Below are positions 25,404 to 34,625 of a DNA stretch of 64,000 bases, in pieces. Under the pieces are notes generated by a model. That model worked only from the letters and a program-made list of their open reading frames with translations, searched no databases and was not told the origin of the DNA. A program made the translations under genes and the position numbers. Within the stretch, counting starts at the first letter, position 1. Each line of letters opens with the position of its first letter. The stretch comes from Erythrobacter mangrovi. Lineage in GTDB: Bacteria; Pseudomonadota; Alphaproteobacteria; Sphingomonadales; Sphingomonadaceae. The stretch spans positions 1 to 64,000 of the forward strand of contig NZ_CP053921.1 in the NCBI RefSeq assembly GCF_013260645.1, written 5' to 3'.

Positions 25404-26321
25404 CTACGCGTTGCCCACCACGAAGCACGCCGCCGCAACCAGCGCGCCAGCAAAGCGGTTGGCGCGAAAACGATCGAGCGGATTGGCCGGATCGTCCGGG
25501 TCGAGTGTCGCAACTTGCCAGGCAAGGTGGCCGGCCGCGGGAACCAATGCCAGCAGTGCCACCCAGTCCGCCCGGTAGAGCCAGAAGGCCAGCGCCCACA
25601 GGCCGACTGCCCCGGCGTAACATAGCGCAACCCCACCCTTCACATGGTTGCCCATCCGTAGGGCAGAGGAACGGATGCCGACCAGCGCATCGTCCTCGCG
25701 GTCCTGAAGCGCATAGATCGTGTCATAGCCAACGACCCACAGCGCCGCGCCTAGATACATGGCCGCCAATGCGTCCCAATTATCGGCGCGCAACTCGGCC
25801 CACCCGACCAGCAGGCCCCAGGTGAAGACCATGCCAAGCCATGCCTGCGGCCACCAGGTGATACGCTTCATGAAGGGATAGGCCGCGACCAGCGCAACGC
25901 TCGCCAGCGCCACACCCTGCGCCAGCAAGCGCAATTGCAGCAGCACGAGCAGCCCGATGAGGCACAAGGCCAGAAGCCAGCCCCAGGCCAGCTTCTTCGA
26001 CACGCGACCGCTGGCCACCGGCCTTACCGCGGTACGGGCGACCTGCCGGTCGAGGTCGGCATCGACGATGTCATTGTAGACGCAACCGGCGCCGCGCATC
26101 GTGATCGATCCGAGCAACAGCCACAGTATCAGTTCGACCTGCCACCCCGCGCCCGCCAGCCAAACGCCCCAGGCACAGGGCCAGAACAGCAGCCACCAGC
26201 CGATCGGCCGGTCGAAGCGCGCCAGCTGTGCAAGATCGCGCGGCAGTTGCGGCAGGCGGGCGACTAGCCCGCGGTGCTCGGTGTCGGGGACGATCTCGGG
26301 AGTGGCAGCGTTATCGCTCAT
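25404..26321 (-). CDS. ubiA: 4-hydroxybenzoate polyprenyltransferase
   Basis: A 305-residue inner-membrane prenyltransferase of ubiquinone synthesis, attaching the polyprenyl chain to 4-hydroxybenzoate. The two Asp-rich Mg/diphosphate motifs are clear: NDIVDADLD (83-91) and YALQDREDD (about 210). About eight helices are predicted. The frame is open far upstream through the rsmE region, but ATG 26321 (MSDNAATPE) is the family-like start. It is divergent from rsmE with 39 bases between them. Confidence 0.93.
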   Translation of the reverse strand: MSDNAATPEIVPDTEHRGLVARLPQLPRDLAQLARFDRPIGWWLLFWPCAWGVWLAGAGWQVELILWLLLGSITMRGAGCVYNDIVDADLDRQVARTAVRPVASGRVSKKLAWGWLLALCLIGLLVLLQLRLLAQGVALASVALVAAYPFMKRITWWPQAWLGMVFTWGLLVGWAELRADNWDALAAMYLGAALWVVGYDTIYALQDREDDALVGIRSSALRMGNHVKGGVALCYAGAVGLWALAFWLYRADWVALLALVPAAGHLAWQVATLDPDDPANPLDRFRANRFAGALVAAACFVVGNA

Positions 26322-26360
26322 CGCTTGCTTCCTAACCGCCGAGCCGCCAACAGGAAAGCC

Positions 26361-27116
26361 ATGCCTGCCACCCCTGCCTGGCCACCGAAAAGCGCGCCGC
26401 GCCTGTTTGTCGACGCTCCCATCGCCATGGGGACGCCGGTGCAGGTGGAGGGCAACCAGGCCCACTACCTGTCCAAGGTCATGCGCGTCGTCGCCAGTTC
26501 GGTGGTTATACTCTGTGACGATGCCACGGGCGAATGGGCGGCCGAAGTCATTGAGGCAGGCAAGCGCCATGTCGTGCTCGACCCGCGCGAGAAGCTGCGC
26601 GAGCGCGAGGCGGTGCCCGATTTCTGGCTGTGCCCCGCTCTGCTCAAGAAGGACCGCTTCGACCTGGTGCTGGAAAAGGCGACCGAACTCGGCGTGGCAG
26701 CAATCCATCCGGTGATCACGCGCCGCTGCGTCGCCGACAAGCTCAATGCCGAACGGGCCCGCGTGATCGTGACCGAAGCGGCAGAACAGTGCGCACGCAC
26801 CGCCCTGCCCGCTCTTGCGGAACCGCTGAAGCTCGATCGGTTGCTCGCCGATTGGCCCGCCGAACGCGCACTGTTCTTCGCCGACGAGCTTGGTGGGGCG
26901 ACCTCCAGCGAGGCCTTCTCCCAGCACAAGGGGCCCGCGGCGCTGCTAGTCGGACCCGAGGGCGGTTTCGACGATGCTGAACGTACCTCGATCCGCGCTC
27001 ATCCGGCGGCACGGGCCATCTCGCTCGGTCCCCGAATCCTGCGTGGTGAGACCGCCGCGATTGCCGCAACGGCGCTCTGGATGGCTGTTAGCGGAGACTG
27101 GCCGACGCAAGAATAA
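26361..27116 (+). CDS. rsmE: 16S rRNA (uracil1498-N3)-methyltransferase
   Basis: A 251-residue SPOUT enzyme. An N-terminal PUA-like part (RLFVDAP...HYLSKVMR) is followed by the trefoil-knot SAM site LLVGPEGGFDDAE (about 193-205) and SLGPRILRGETA near the C-terminus, both diagnostic. AGGAAAGCC precedes ATG 26361. In many alphaproteobacteria rsmE is followed by gshA, as here. Confidence 0.95.
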   Translation: MPATPAWPPKSAPRLFVDAPIAMGTPVQVEGNQAHYLSKVMRVVASSVVILCDDATGEWAAEVIEAGKRHVVLDPREKLREREAVPDFWLCPALLKKDRFDLVLEKATELGVAAIHPVITRRCVADKLNAERARVIVTEAAEQCARTALPALAEPLKLDRLLADWPAERALFFADELGGATSSEAFSQHKGPAALLVGPEGGFDDAERTSIRAHPAARAISLGPRILRGETAAIAATALWMAVSGDWPTQE

Positions 27117-27157
27117 ATGGCTGGCCTGAAATCTTTGCGTTGCCTATCGAAACTCGC

Positions 27158-28528
27158 ATGAGCACGAGAGAGGCATCGGGATCCGAGGATCCGATCATTG
27201 AATCCCGCGACCAGCTGGTCGCCCCGATGCAGGGTGGCGAAAAGCCCAAGAACGCCTGGCGCATCGGCACCGAGCACGAAAAACTTGTGTATTTCCAGAA
27301 GGATCACCGCGCGCCATCTTACGAAGAGCCGAAAGGCATCCATGACATCCTCATGGCCCTGACCGAATTCGGTTGGGAACCGATCGAAGAGAACGGCAAG
27401 GTCATCGCCATGCGCGGGGCCGACGGCACAGTCAGCCTCGAGCCTGCGGGGCAGCTCGAGCTGTCTGGAGCGCCGCTCGAAAATCTGCACGAGACCTGCG
27501 CCGAAACCGGCCGCCATCTGCAACAGGTCAAGGCAATCGGCGAACGCTTCGGGGTCGGCTTTCTTGGCCTCGGCATGTGGCCGGACAAGACCCGCGAAGA
27601 ACTGCCGATCATGCCCAAGGGCCGCTACGAAATCATGCTGCGGCACATGCCGCGCGTCGGCAGCCTGGGCCTCGACATGATGCTGCGCACTTGTACCATC
27701 CAGGTGAACCTCGACTATTCGAGCGAAGCGGACATGGCGCAGAAGTTTCGCACCAGCCTCGCGCTGCAACCGCTTGCCACGGCCCTGTTCGCCAATTCGC
27801 CCTTCACCGAAGGCAAGCCCAACGGCTTCCTCTCCTATCGCTCACATATCTGGAGCGACACCGATCCGCACCGCACCGGCATGCTGCCCTTCGTCTTCGA
27901 AGACGGCTTCGGATACGAGCGTTACGTCGACTACATGCTCGATGTGCCGATGTATTTTGTGTTCCGCGACGGGAAGTATATCGACGCCGCCGGGTTGAGC
28001 TTCCGCGACTTCATGAAGGGCAAATTGTCAGCCCTCCCGGGAGAGAAGCCGACCGCCAGCGATTGGGTGGACCACCTTTCGACCGCCTTCCCCGAAGTGC
28101 GACTGAAGAGCTTCCTCGAGATGCGCGGTGCCGATGGCGGGCCTTGGAACCGCATCTGCGCACTGCCCGCATTCTGGGTCGGCCTGCTCTACGATCAGGG
28201 TGCGCTCAATGCCGCGTGGGACCTGGTCAAGCACTGGTCGATGGACGAGCGCGAAGCACTGCGGAACGCCGTTCCGAAACAGGCGCTGGGGGCCGCGATT
28301 CCCGGCGGCGGCACCCTGCGCGACCTGGCCAAGGAGGTACTCGCCATTGCCCGTGCCGGACTGACCTCGCGCGCCCGGCTCAATTCTTCGGGCGACAACG
28401 AGACCGGCTTCCTCGAAGCGCTCGACGAGATCGTGAATTCAGGCAAGGTCCCTGCGCAGGTGCTGCTCGACAGCTATCACGGCGAATGGGGCGGCGACAT
28501 CAGCCAAGTCTACAAATACAGCTTTTGA
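27158..28528 (+). CDS. gshA: glutamate-cysteine ligase, plant/alphaproteobacterial type
   Basis: A 456-residue ATP-dependent enzyme joining Glu and Cys, the first step of glutathione synthesis. Signatures: WRIGTEHEKLVY (about 34-45), SLEPAGQLELSG, MPKGRYEIMLRHMP and the Cys-binding stretch RTCTIQVNLDYSSE. The length fits the class II (plant-like) enzyme and not the E. coli type. I use ATG 27158; a TTG at 27140 is in frame but has no ribosome site. Confidence 0.95.
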   Translation: MSTREASGSEDPIIESRDQLVAPMQGGEKPKNAWRIGTEHEKLVYFQKDHRAPSYEEPKGIHDILMALTEFGWEPIEENGKVIAMRGADGTVSLEPAGQLELSGAPLENLHETCAETGRHLQQVKAIGERFGVGFLGLGMWPDKTREELPIMPKGRYEIMLRHMPRVGSLGLDMMLRTCTIQVNLDYSSEADMAQKFRTSLALQPLATALFANSPFTEGKPNGFLSYRSHIWSDTDPHRTGMLPFVFEDGFGYERYVDYMLDVPMYFVFRDGKYIDAAGLSFRDFMKGKLSALPGEKPTASDWVDHLSTAFPEVRLKSFLEMRGADGGPWNRICALPAFWVGLLYDQGALNAAWDLVKHWSMDEREALRNAVPKQALGAAIPGGGTLRDLAKEVLAIARAGLTSRARLNSSGDNETGFLEALDEIVNSGKVPAQVLLDSYHGEWGGDISQVYKYSF

Positions 28529-28544
28529 AGAACGGAAGAGAACG

Positions 28545-28844
28545 ATGATCCAGATCAACGGCACCATCAAGCTGGCCAGCGGCTCCGGGCAGGAGATCAT
28601 CGACGCTCTGATCAAGATGGCCCATGCCAGTCGGGCGGAAGACGGTTGCCTCGACTATACTTTTGCCCGCGACCTGACCGATCCCGACACTCTTGTGCTG
28701 TACGAACGCTGGCGTGATCGTGCGGCGCTCGATGCACACTTCGTGTCGCCGCACATGGCCGAATTCCAGAAAGCCTTGGCCGCAGGACCGGGCGCCGAGC
28801 GCAATATCCGCCTCTACGAAACCGACGACGGCCAGCCGCTCTAG
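28545..28844 (+). CDS. antibiotic biosynthesis monooxygenase (ABM) domain protein
   Basis: A 99-residue ferredoxin-like dimeric fold: GTIKLASGSGQEIIDALIKMA, DGCLDYTFARDL and the typical LVLYERWRDRAALDAHF. Relatives include quinol monooxygenases and small detoxifying or haem-degrading proteins; the substrate is unknown. It begins 16 bases after gshA with GGAAGAG, so the two are likely one operon. Confidence 0.88.
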   Translation: MIQINGTIKLASGSGQEIIDALIKMAHASRAEDGCLDYTFARDLTDPDTLVLYERWRDRAALDAHFVSPHMAEFQKALAAGPGAERNIRLYETDDGQPL

Positions 28845-28848
28845 AAGT

Positions 28849-30207
28849 TCATTCCGCCGGCTGCTGCATGGCCGGTTCGCGGTGTGGCAATAGCTGGCTG
28901 CGCAGACGCGTCAGCGGCGCGGTCAGCAAGCCGTGTCGGTCCATCCAGGCATGATATTGGCGATACTTGGCATCTTCGCCCAGAAGGTGGGCCTCCTCTG
29001 TCTTGGCACGCCAAAAGTATATGCCGTTCACCACCAGCAGGAAGAAGCAGTTGCGGATCCCTTCGACCCATGATCCGCTGGCGGTCAGCATCGGTAGCGT
29101 CGCGCACCACAAAAACAGGTTCTTCGAAACATAGGCCGGGTGACGCGTGAAGCGATAGGGCCCGTTGGTCAGCACCCCACGATAGGTGAGGTTGGAAAAG
29201 CGTAGACCGAAAGCGAAGGTCGCCCAGGCGTAGATCGCGGTAAGAAACACCAGCAGCGCACCCCACGCGGCGATCGCCATGTCATGCCCCTGAAGCCAGA
29301 AAAGCCAGCCCGGCGTGTCGCTCTCATAGTTGATGGCGCGCCCATCGCCGAGGATACCCAATACGAAGGGTGGATAGCAGATCAGCGCCGCCAGCCAGCC
29401 GGCAAGGAACGGATTGCCGCTGCGGATATGCGCATCGAGTGGGCGCATTGTGACGATATAGCCGACGGTGCCGATCATCACGTCGATCATGAACATCGCC
29501 TCGATCGCGATCATCGCAACCTGCTCTGGCCGCTTCGTAATCTCGCCGAAGTCGGCCAGCACGACCTTCTCGAAGGCAAAGGGAATGATCGAGATCATGA
29601 AGGCGGTGAAGAACCCCTTGATGATCCAGGTGCGCCAGTGCGCCTTGACCTCATGCGCGTCCCAGCCGCGCCGCATCAGCAATAGCGCACCGAAATGCCA
29701 GGCGTGATCACGCTGGTCGGCAAGGTAACGGTCGACCCAAAACAGGTAGGGGACGGACAGGATCACGAGTGGGATCGCAGCCCATTTGAGCACGTCGATT
29801 GCAAAGACGTACTGCCCGGTCCAATACCAGCGGCACAGGCAATAGAGCGCCGCGATAATGGCCCAGGTCGCCCAAATCCCGAGCAATTTTGTCAGAGTTA
29901 CCGTTCGATCGGGCTTGAGGCTGCGCGCGAGGCTCCAGTCGAGCCCGGTCGAAGGACGGCGGTGTACTTTATCGACCAGGATCGACCACAGCGCCATGGG
30001 CAAGGCCGCTGCGAGCAGGCCGGCAAGCGCGGCATTCGGCCCCGCCATCGGAGCGTGCGGACCCGGAAGGGCAAAATAATCCGAGATCGCGGGATAGGCG
30101 CGCGCGAACAGCACCCAGGCAAACAGCCCGGCCAGGCCGACCAGCCCCACCGCCGCGGAGACATCGCTCTGCGGCCGGGCCGTCGAGGTCGTTTCCTCGG
30201 CGTTCAT
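28849..30207 (-). CDS. ICMT-like membrane methyltransferase with long N-terminal membrane domain
   Basis: A 452-residue protein with about 10 helices. Only the last about 120 residues are recognisable: TNGPYRFTRHPAYVSKN and a final RAKTEEAHLLGEDAKYRQY with helix-turn-helix spacing, the SAM site of isoprenylcysteine carboxyl methyltransferase / PEMT-like enzymes. The first about 320 residues are unassigned membrane segments. The target, lipid or small molecule, is unknown. The start is ATG 30207; a TTG six codons upstream is possible. Confidence 0.75.
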   Translation of the reverse strand: MNAEETTSTARPQSDVSAAVGLVGLAGLFAWVLFARAYPAISDYFALPGPHAPMAGPNAALAGLLAAALPMALWSILVDKVHRRPSTGLDWSLARSLKPDRTVTLTKLLGIWATWAIIAALYCLCRWYWTGQYVFAIDVLKWAAIPLVILSVPYLFWVDRYLADQRDHAWHFGALLLMRRGWDAHEVKAHWRTWIIKGFFTAFMISIIPFAFEKVVLADFGEITKRPEQVAMIAIEAMFMIDVMIGTVGYIVTMRPLDAHIRSGNPFLAGWLAALICYPPFVLGILGDGRAINYESDTPGWLFWLQGHDMAIAAWGALLVFLTAIYAWATFAFGLRFSNLTYRGVLTNGPYRFTRHPAYVSKNLFLWCATLPMLTASGSWVEGIRNCFFLLVVNGIYFWRAKTEEAHLLGEDAKYRQYHAWMDRHGLLTAPLTRLRSQLLPHREPAMQQPAE

Positions 30208-30262
30208 TGCCCGGCCGTCCAACACACTAATGGTTAACAGCCGGGTCGGGATGCCACGTGAA

Positions 30263-31612
30263 TCAGCGGAAGGCGGTTATCCGTCCGCCATCGTCGAGCA
30301 CATAAAGCGTATTGCTTGCCACGACCGGAGCGAGGCTGACCGACTGGTCGAGGTCATAGAACTTGCTGGCCGCACCTTCGCCGGTGCTGACGCGGTAAAT
30401 TTCGCCCCGCGAGTTGACGACCCACAGGCTGTTTCCAGCCAGCACCGGACCCGTCCAGAAGATCGGGCCCTTCTTGTCCTTTTCATCCCGCCAGCGCTGG
30501 AGCTGCGTAATCCAGCGCACCTTGCCGGTCGTACGAGCGATGGCGAGCAGGCGGGCATCGTCTGTCAGGGTGAAGATCCACTCACCCGCGATCGCCGGGG
30601 TCGAAATGCCGGCGAGGCTGAGTTCCCAGATGCGTTGTCCGGTCACGAGCTCATAGGCGGCCATGCGCCCGCCCTGCCCGAGGGCATAGACGCGCCCATT
30701 GTCGATGATCGGGTCGGCGTCGATGTCGGTCAACGACCCGACCGAAGTCGAGATCGAGGTGCGGGCCAGCGCGTCCGCCCACAGGGTACGGCCGTTCTCG
30801 TAGCGGTGGGCAATCAGTTCGCCCGAGCTGTAACCGGCGATAACCGTGCCCTGCCCTGCGGCAGGTGCGGCGACTCCGAACACACCTGCCTGCGTGGTCG
30901 AGGCGGCCTGCTGCCACTGAACCGTGCCTGTGGCCTGGTCGAGCGCGAAAATCTGGTTGTCCTGCGTCATGACGAAGACATTTCCGAAAGCGATCGTCGG
31001 CGACCCGCGCAGCGGCCCGCCCGGCTTGACCTTCCACAGCTCGGTGCCGGTATCGGCATCAAGCGCAACCACATCACCAGTACCGTCGGTCAGGTATACC
31101 TTGCCGTCGGCGTAGCTTGCGCCGCCGCCGAATGCGGAGGGGCGCAAATCGCCTTCCATCTGCAGGGCGTAGGACCAGCGGCGGCCACCTGTCTGGGCGT
31201 CGAAGGCTGACAACTGGCCATCGCCACCGACGGCAAACAGCATGCCGCCGCCGATAACGGGCGATGCGGCAAGGCGGCGGCGATCGGTGCCGCCTGCGAC
31301 CTGCACGGTGAAAACCCGCGATGGCGTGGCAGACAGGGCGAGATGCCCATAAGACTTGCTGGCAGTCCCACCGGTCTGCGCCCAGGCGTCGTTTACCTTT
31401 TCGGGCGGGAGAATGACGGCGGTCCCAGCCAGCGCCGGATCGACCTGCGCACCGCTTTCAATCTTGGAGAGGATGGGCTGGCGATTGCCCAGGGTCGGGG
31501 TTTGCTTCTTGTCGCCCTTGCCGAACAGTCCGCCACTGCAAGCGCTCATTGCCAGCGCCAGCGCGCCAACCAATGCGGTTCGTGCAATCGCCTTTCGATC
31601 CATCCCTACCAT
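30263..31612 (-). CDS. bamB: outer-membrane assembly lipoprotein BamB
   Basis: A 449-residue beta-propeller protein. Lipobox LALAMSAC with C25, then repeating PQQ-type blades (AFDAQTGGRRWSYAL, ALDADTGTELWKV, ALDQATGTVQWQQ, AYELVTGQRIWEL). It scaffolds BamA in the outer-membrane protein insertion complex. GAGAGA precedes ATG 31612. The YfgM-like gene lies 26 bases upstream on the same strand, the usual pairing. der (engA), which often follows, is not here. Confidence 0.93.
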   Translation of the reverse strand: MVGMDRKAIARTALVGALALAMSACSGGLFGKGDKKQTPTLGNRQPILSKIESGAQVDPALAGTAVILPPEKVNDAWAQTGGTASKSYGHLALSATPSRVFTVQVAGGTDRRRLAASPVIGGGMLFAVGGDGQLSAFDAQTGGRRWSYALQMEGDLRPSAFGGGASYADGKVYLTDGTGDVVALDADTGTELWKVKPGGPLRGSPTIAFGNVFVMTQDNQIFALDQATGTVQWQQAASTTQAGVFGVAAPAAGQGTVIAGYSSGELIAHRYENGRTLWADALARTSISTSVGSLTDIDADPIIDNGRVYALGQGGRMAAYELVTGQRIWELSLAGISTPAIAGEWIFTLTDDARLLAIARTTGKVRWITQLQRWRDEKDKKGPIFWTGPVLAGNSLWVVNSRGEIYRVSTGEGAASKFYDLDQSVSLAPVVASNTLYVLDDGGRITAFR

Positions 31613-31638
31613 TCTCTCGTCCGTTCCGGCCACGTGGC

Positions 31639-32436
31639 CTATTGCGCTTCGGCGGCGACTTGGCCGTCCGCGGGTTCTTCTGTGACGCCCTGCTCTTCGA
31701 GCAGCTTGTCGACATCCTCGATCGCATCGACGCCAAGCACGCCGGCCAACTGGCGCGAGCGCGACCTGAGCGATGCGGGTGCCGTTTCATCCTTGGCGAT
31801 TTGCGCCAGCAGCGCGCCGGCCTCGGCCTTCTTGTCCTGGTCAAGGTACGCATGGGCCAGCATCTCTGCGGCGCTGGCGAAATAAGGCTTGCCCGGCACG
31901 GCAAGCGGCTTGAGCGCGGCGACCACGTCGGCACTCTTCATGCCATCGTACTTCACTGCAACTTCCCGCAGCTTGGCGAGATCGCGGAACGCCGGGGGGG
32001 CATCTTCATCCGCAGCAATCATGGCGAAGATCTTCGCCGCCTCGTCCGGTCGCTGCTGTTGCGCCGCAATCCCGGCGCGCAGCATGGCCGCGGCAGCCGA
32101 CGGGCCATCATCGATTTGGCTAGCCAGCTCGGCCAGGCCGTCATAGCCGCTCTGCAGGTTCCCCGCCTCGATCTGGTCGAGCGCGGCGACCAGCACCTCG
32201 GCATCCTTTTCCTGCGCCTGTTCCTGACGGTGATCCCAATAGATGTAGCCACCGAACGCTGCGAGGCCCGAAACGACTAGGCCCAGCAAGGGTTTGCCCC
32301 ATTGCGACATGAAGCTCTCGAAATCGCCCTGCCGGACGGCGTCGTCGACTTCGCGCAGGAGCGCTTCCTGTTCGGCGGCATCGCGCTTGGCGATCTTTTC
32401 TTCGCGGGTGAGTTCGGACTTGGGTGTCAGGGCCAC
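31639..32436 (-). CDS. YfgM-like tetratricopeptide membrane-anchored protein
   Basis: A 265-residue protein. A charged cytoplasmic N-terminus (1-46), one transmembrane helix (PLLGLVVSGLAAFGGYIYW, about 48-66) and a periplasmic TPR-like helical domain (AGNLQSGYDGLAELASQ...FASAAEMLAHAYLDQ). This is the ancillary SecYEG-associated chaperone family. Its position just upstream of bamB matches the known bacterial gene order. The C-terminus is acidic. Confidence 0.85.
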   Translation of the reverse strand: MALTPKSELTREEKIAKRDAAEQEALLREVDDAVRQGDFESFMSQWGKPLLGLVVSGLAAFGGYIYWDHRQEQAQEKDAEVLVAALDQIEAGNLQSGYDGLAELASQIDDGPSAAAAMLRAGIAAQQQRPDEAAKIFAMIAADEDAPPAFRDLAKLREVAVKYDGMKSADVVAALKPLAVPGKPYFASAAEMLAHAYLDQDKKAEAGALLAQIAKDETAPASLRSRSRQLAGVLGVDAIEDVDKLLEEQGVTEEPADGQVAAEAQ

Positions 32437-32550
32437 TTTGGGCGGGCTCCGCTGGCTGAAAAATGTTTGCGGGTCTTTAGGCAGTGCATCTGGCTAGGGC
32501 AATGGGCTGCAATCCCTGTCCCCGTCCGGGTGAATGAAGCATGAAATTCC

Positions 32551-33687
32551 CTACAGGTCGCGGCGCATGGCGCTCGAATAGAGCCGCCGATAGGCAGAAA
32601 TCATTCGCGCTTCGTCGAACTCGGCACGGGCCTTGGTGCGATTGGCCTCGCCCAGGGTGTCTCGCAGCGGACGGGAATCGGCAAGCTGGCGCAAAGTGTC
32701 CGACAGGGCGGCTTCATCTCCGGGCGGGGTGATCAACGACGCATTCGGATCGGAAACGGTCTGGGCAATGTCGCCCACGGCGGGGGCCGCGATCGGTAAA
32801 CCGGCTGCCATCGCCTCGATCACCGAAAGCGGAAATTGTTCGGAATCGCTCGAAAGGGCGAAAATGTCGAACAGACCAATGACTCGCGACGGGTCGGCTA
32901 CGGCACCCGGCAAGTGCACGCGATGGTTGATTCCCAACCTGTCCGCCTCGGCAAGGATCGCGTCACGCGCCTCGCCCTGGCCTAGGATGACCAGTTGCCA
33001 TTCTTCAGGCAACGGGGCGAAGGCCCTGACCAGGCGGGGCAGGTTCTTGATCGTGTGCAGGCCAGCCAGCGTTCCGACCCAGAATTCGCCTGGGCGCTTG
33101 ATCAGGCGAAGTGCATCGGGCTTGGACCTCATGCCGAAGGCCTTGGTATCGATCCCGTTGGGAATGCGCTTCACCCGCCCAAGCGGCTGCTGCCAATCGA
33201 CCAGCGCGACCTCTTCGAGACGCTCCGACGGCACAACCAGGCCGGCCGCCTTCCCCAGCGCGATACGGCGATACCAGGTTCGGCTGGTCTTGAGCTTCTT
33301 CAACTCGCTCTCGTCGAACCCGTCCTCATGGTGGATCAGCGGAGGCAGACCGAGTGCGTCCTTGAACAACGTATGCGCCATCGCCGCATCCATCGCGCCC
33401 CAATTGTAGGTCAGCACGAGATCGAACGGCTTCATCGCCTTGGCCAGCTTCTGCAGACGCCCGGGCAGCGGCTTACCCTTGAGGCTGGGAAATTCGGGTT
33501 GAAGCGTGACCCTGACCCCCTTTGCGATCCGTTGCGCGGCTTCGAGCCGGTCCGGCTCCGCCGAGACGATCGTATGCTGCGCCTTTGTCCCAAATGCATT
33601 GATCAGCTGGACGCAGCGATTCTCCTTACCCTCTGTCGCGAAGGTGGAATGGAGGTGCAGGATATGCGGCGTGTCGTTGCCGCTCAT
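32551..33687 (-). CDS. GT4-family glycosyltransferase
   Basis: A 378-residue GT-B enzyme. The N-terminal acceptor half (ILHLHSTFATEGKENRCVQL) resembles sugar transferases of exopolysaccharide pathways. The C-terminal half has GTLAGLHTIKNLPRLVRAF and the nucleotide-sugar signature SDSEQFPLSVIEAMAAGLPI with the conserved EX7E. Donor and acceptor are unknown. Its ATG overlaps the stop of the upstream hydrolase gene (ATGA). Confidence 0.88.
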   Translation of the reverse strand: MSGNDTPHILHLHSTFATEGKENRCVQLINAFGTKAQHTIVSAEPDRLEAAQRIAKGVRVTLQPEFPSLKGKPLPGRLQKLAKAMKPFDLVLTYNWGAMDAAMAHTLFKDALGLPPLIHHEDGFDESELKKLKTSRTWYRRIALGKAAGLVVPSERLEEVALVDWQQPLGRVKRIPNGIDTKAFGMRSKPDALRLIKRPGEFWVGTLAGLHTIKNLPRLVRAFAPLPEEWQLVILGQGEARDAILAEADRLGINHRVHLPGAVADPSRVIGLFDIFALSSDSEQFPLSVIEAMAAGLPIAAPAVGDIAQTVSDPNASLITPPGDEAALSDTLRQLADSRPLRDTLGEANRTKARAEFDEARMISAYRRLYSSAMRRDL

Positions 33688-34550
33688 GCGACACGCGCCA
33701 GCAGCGCGTCGATCGCTGAGCGCGCTTCAGGCTCATCCAGTGTCGGCGCGTGCCCCTTGTCAGGCACGGTTACCGCCTGCGCCTCTGGCATGCGACGCTG
33801 CATTTCGTCGAACACGCTCGCCGACAGCAATTGCGAGAGCGCACCGCGCAGCAACAGTACTGGGCGGCCAGCCAAGGCTTCGAAGGCAGGCCAAAGATCG
33901 GGGGGAACCGCATTGCTGTCAGCCGCCAGGATCGGTTCCGCGATCTTCATGTCGTAATCGAAGACGATCCGTCCGCTGCTCGAAAGCGTCAGACCGCGCT
34001 TTGCCATCGCAATCCAGTCTTCCGTCTGGAAACGCGGGTAGGAGGTGCTGTGCGTTTCCTCCAGGGCACGGGCGGCATGCATCCAGGTGGCGAAACTGCG
34101 TCCCTGGCCCACATATTCCTTGATGGCATCGAGCCCCGATTGTTCAAGCACCGGGCCGACATCATTAAGCGCCACGCCTGCAATCCGCTGGGGCTGGAAT
34201 GCCGCCAGCAGCATGGTCATGAGGCCACCCATGGAGGTGCCGATCGAAACGAACCGATCGATCCCTTCCTGCTCCAGCAGGCCTAGCAGGTCGCCAACAT
34301 AAGTCGGTGGCACATAGGTCGCCGGATCGCTGGCGTATTCGCTTTCCCCACGTCCACGCATGTCGGGCACGAGCACCCGCCAGCCCCGCTTTGCGATATG
34401 GTCGGCAAGTCCCTCGAAATCGCGTCCGTTGCGGGTCAATCCGTGCAGGCACACGACCGGCGGTCGGTCGGAACTGCCCGTGTAGTCGCGGAAATGGAGC
34501 GTGAGACCGTCGGCGCTCTGCCAGGTGCGGTCGGTGTAAGTAGTTTCCAT
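33684..34550 (-). CDS. alpha/beta hydrolase
   Basis: A 288-residue protein. Oxyanion-hole VCLHGLTRN (about 34-42), nucleophile elbow SIGTSMGGLM (Ser about 104), catalytic Asp region and final His in PDKGHAPTL. It is an esterase or lactonase-like soluble enzyme with no exact match. Its coupling to the glycosyltransferase suggests a cell-surface or sugar-ester role, which is an inference. ATG 34550 starts at METTYTDRTW; the open frame beyond it antisense to selO is not used. Confidence 0.85.
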   Translation of the reverse strand: METTYTDRTWQSADGLTLHFRDYTGSSDRPPVVCLHGLTRNGRDFEGLADHIAKRGWRVLVPDMRGRGESEYASDPATYVPPTYVGDLLGLLEQEGIDRFVSIGTSMGGLMTMLLAAFQPQRIAGVALNDVGPVLEQSGLDAIKEYVGQGRSFATWMHAARALEETHSTSYPRFQTEDWIAMAKRGLTLSSSGRIVFDYDMKIAEPILAADSNAVPPDLWPAFEALAGRPVLLLRGALSQLLSASVFDEMQRRMPEAQAVTVPDKGHAPTLDEPEARSAIDALLARVA

Positions 34551-34625
34551 GGCTGGCGGTGACTGTCCCGTCCCTGGTTTCGTGGCACCCTTGTGTCGGG
34601 CGTCCTTACCCCCCACTATCGCGGC

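Noticed and set aside
26322..26927. N-terminal extension of UbiA through rsmE
   Set aside because: The extension is antisense to rsmE, and the UbiA family start fits ATG 26321.
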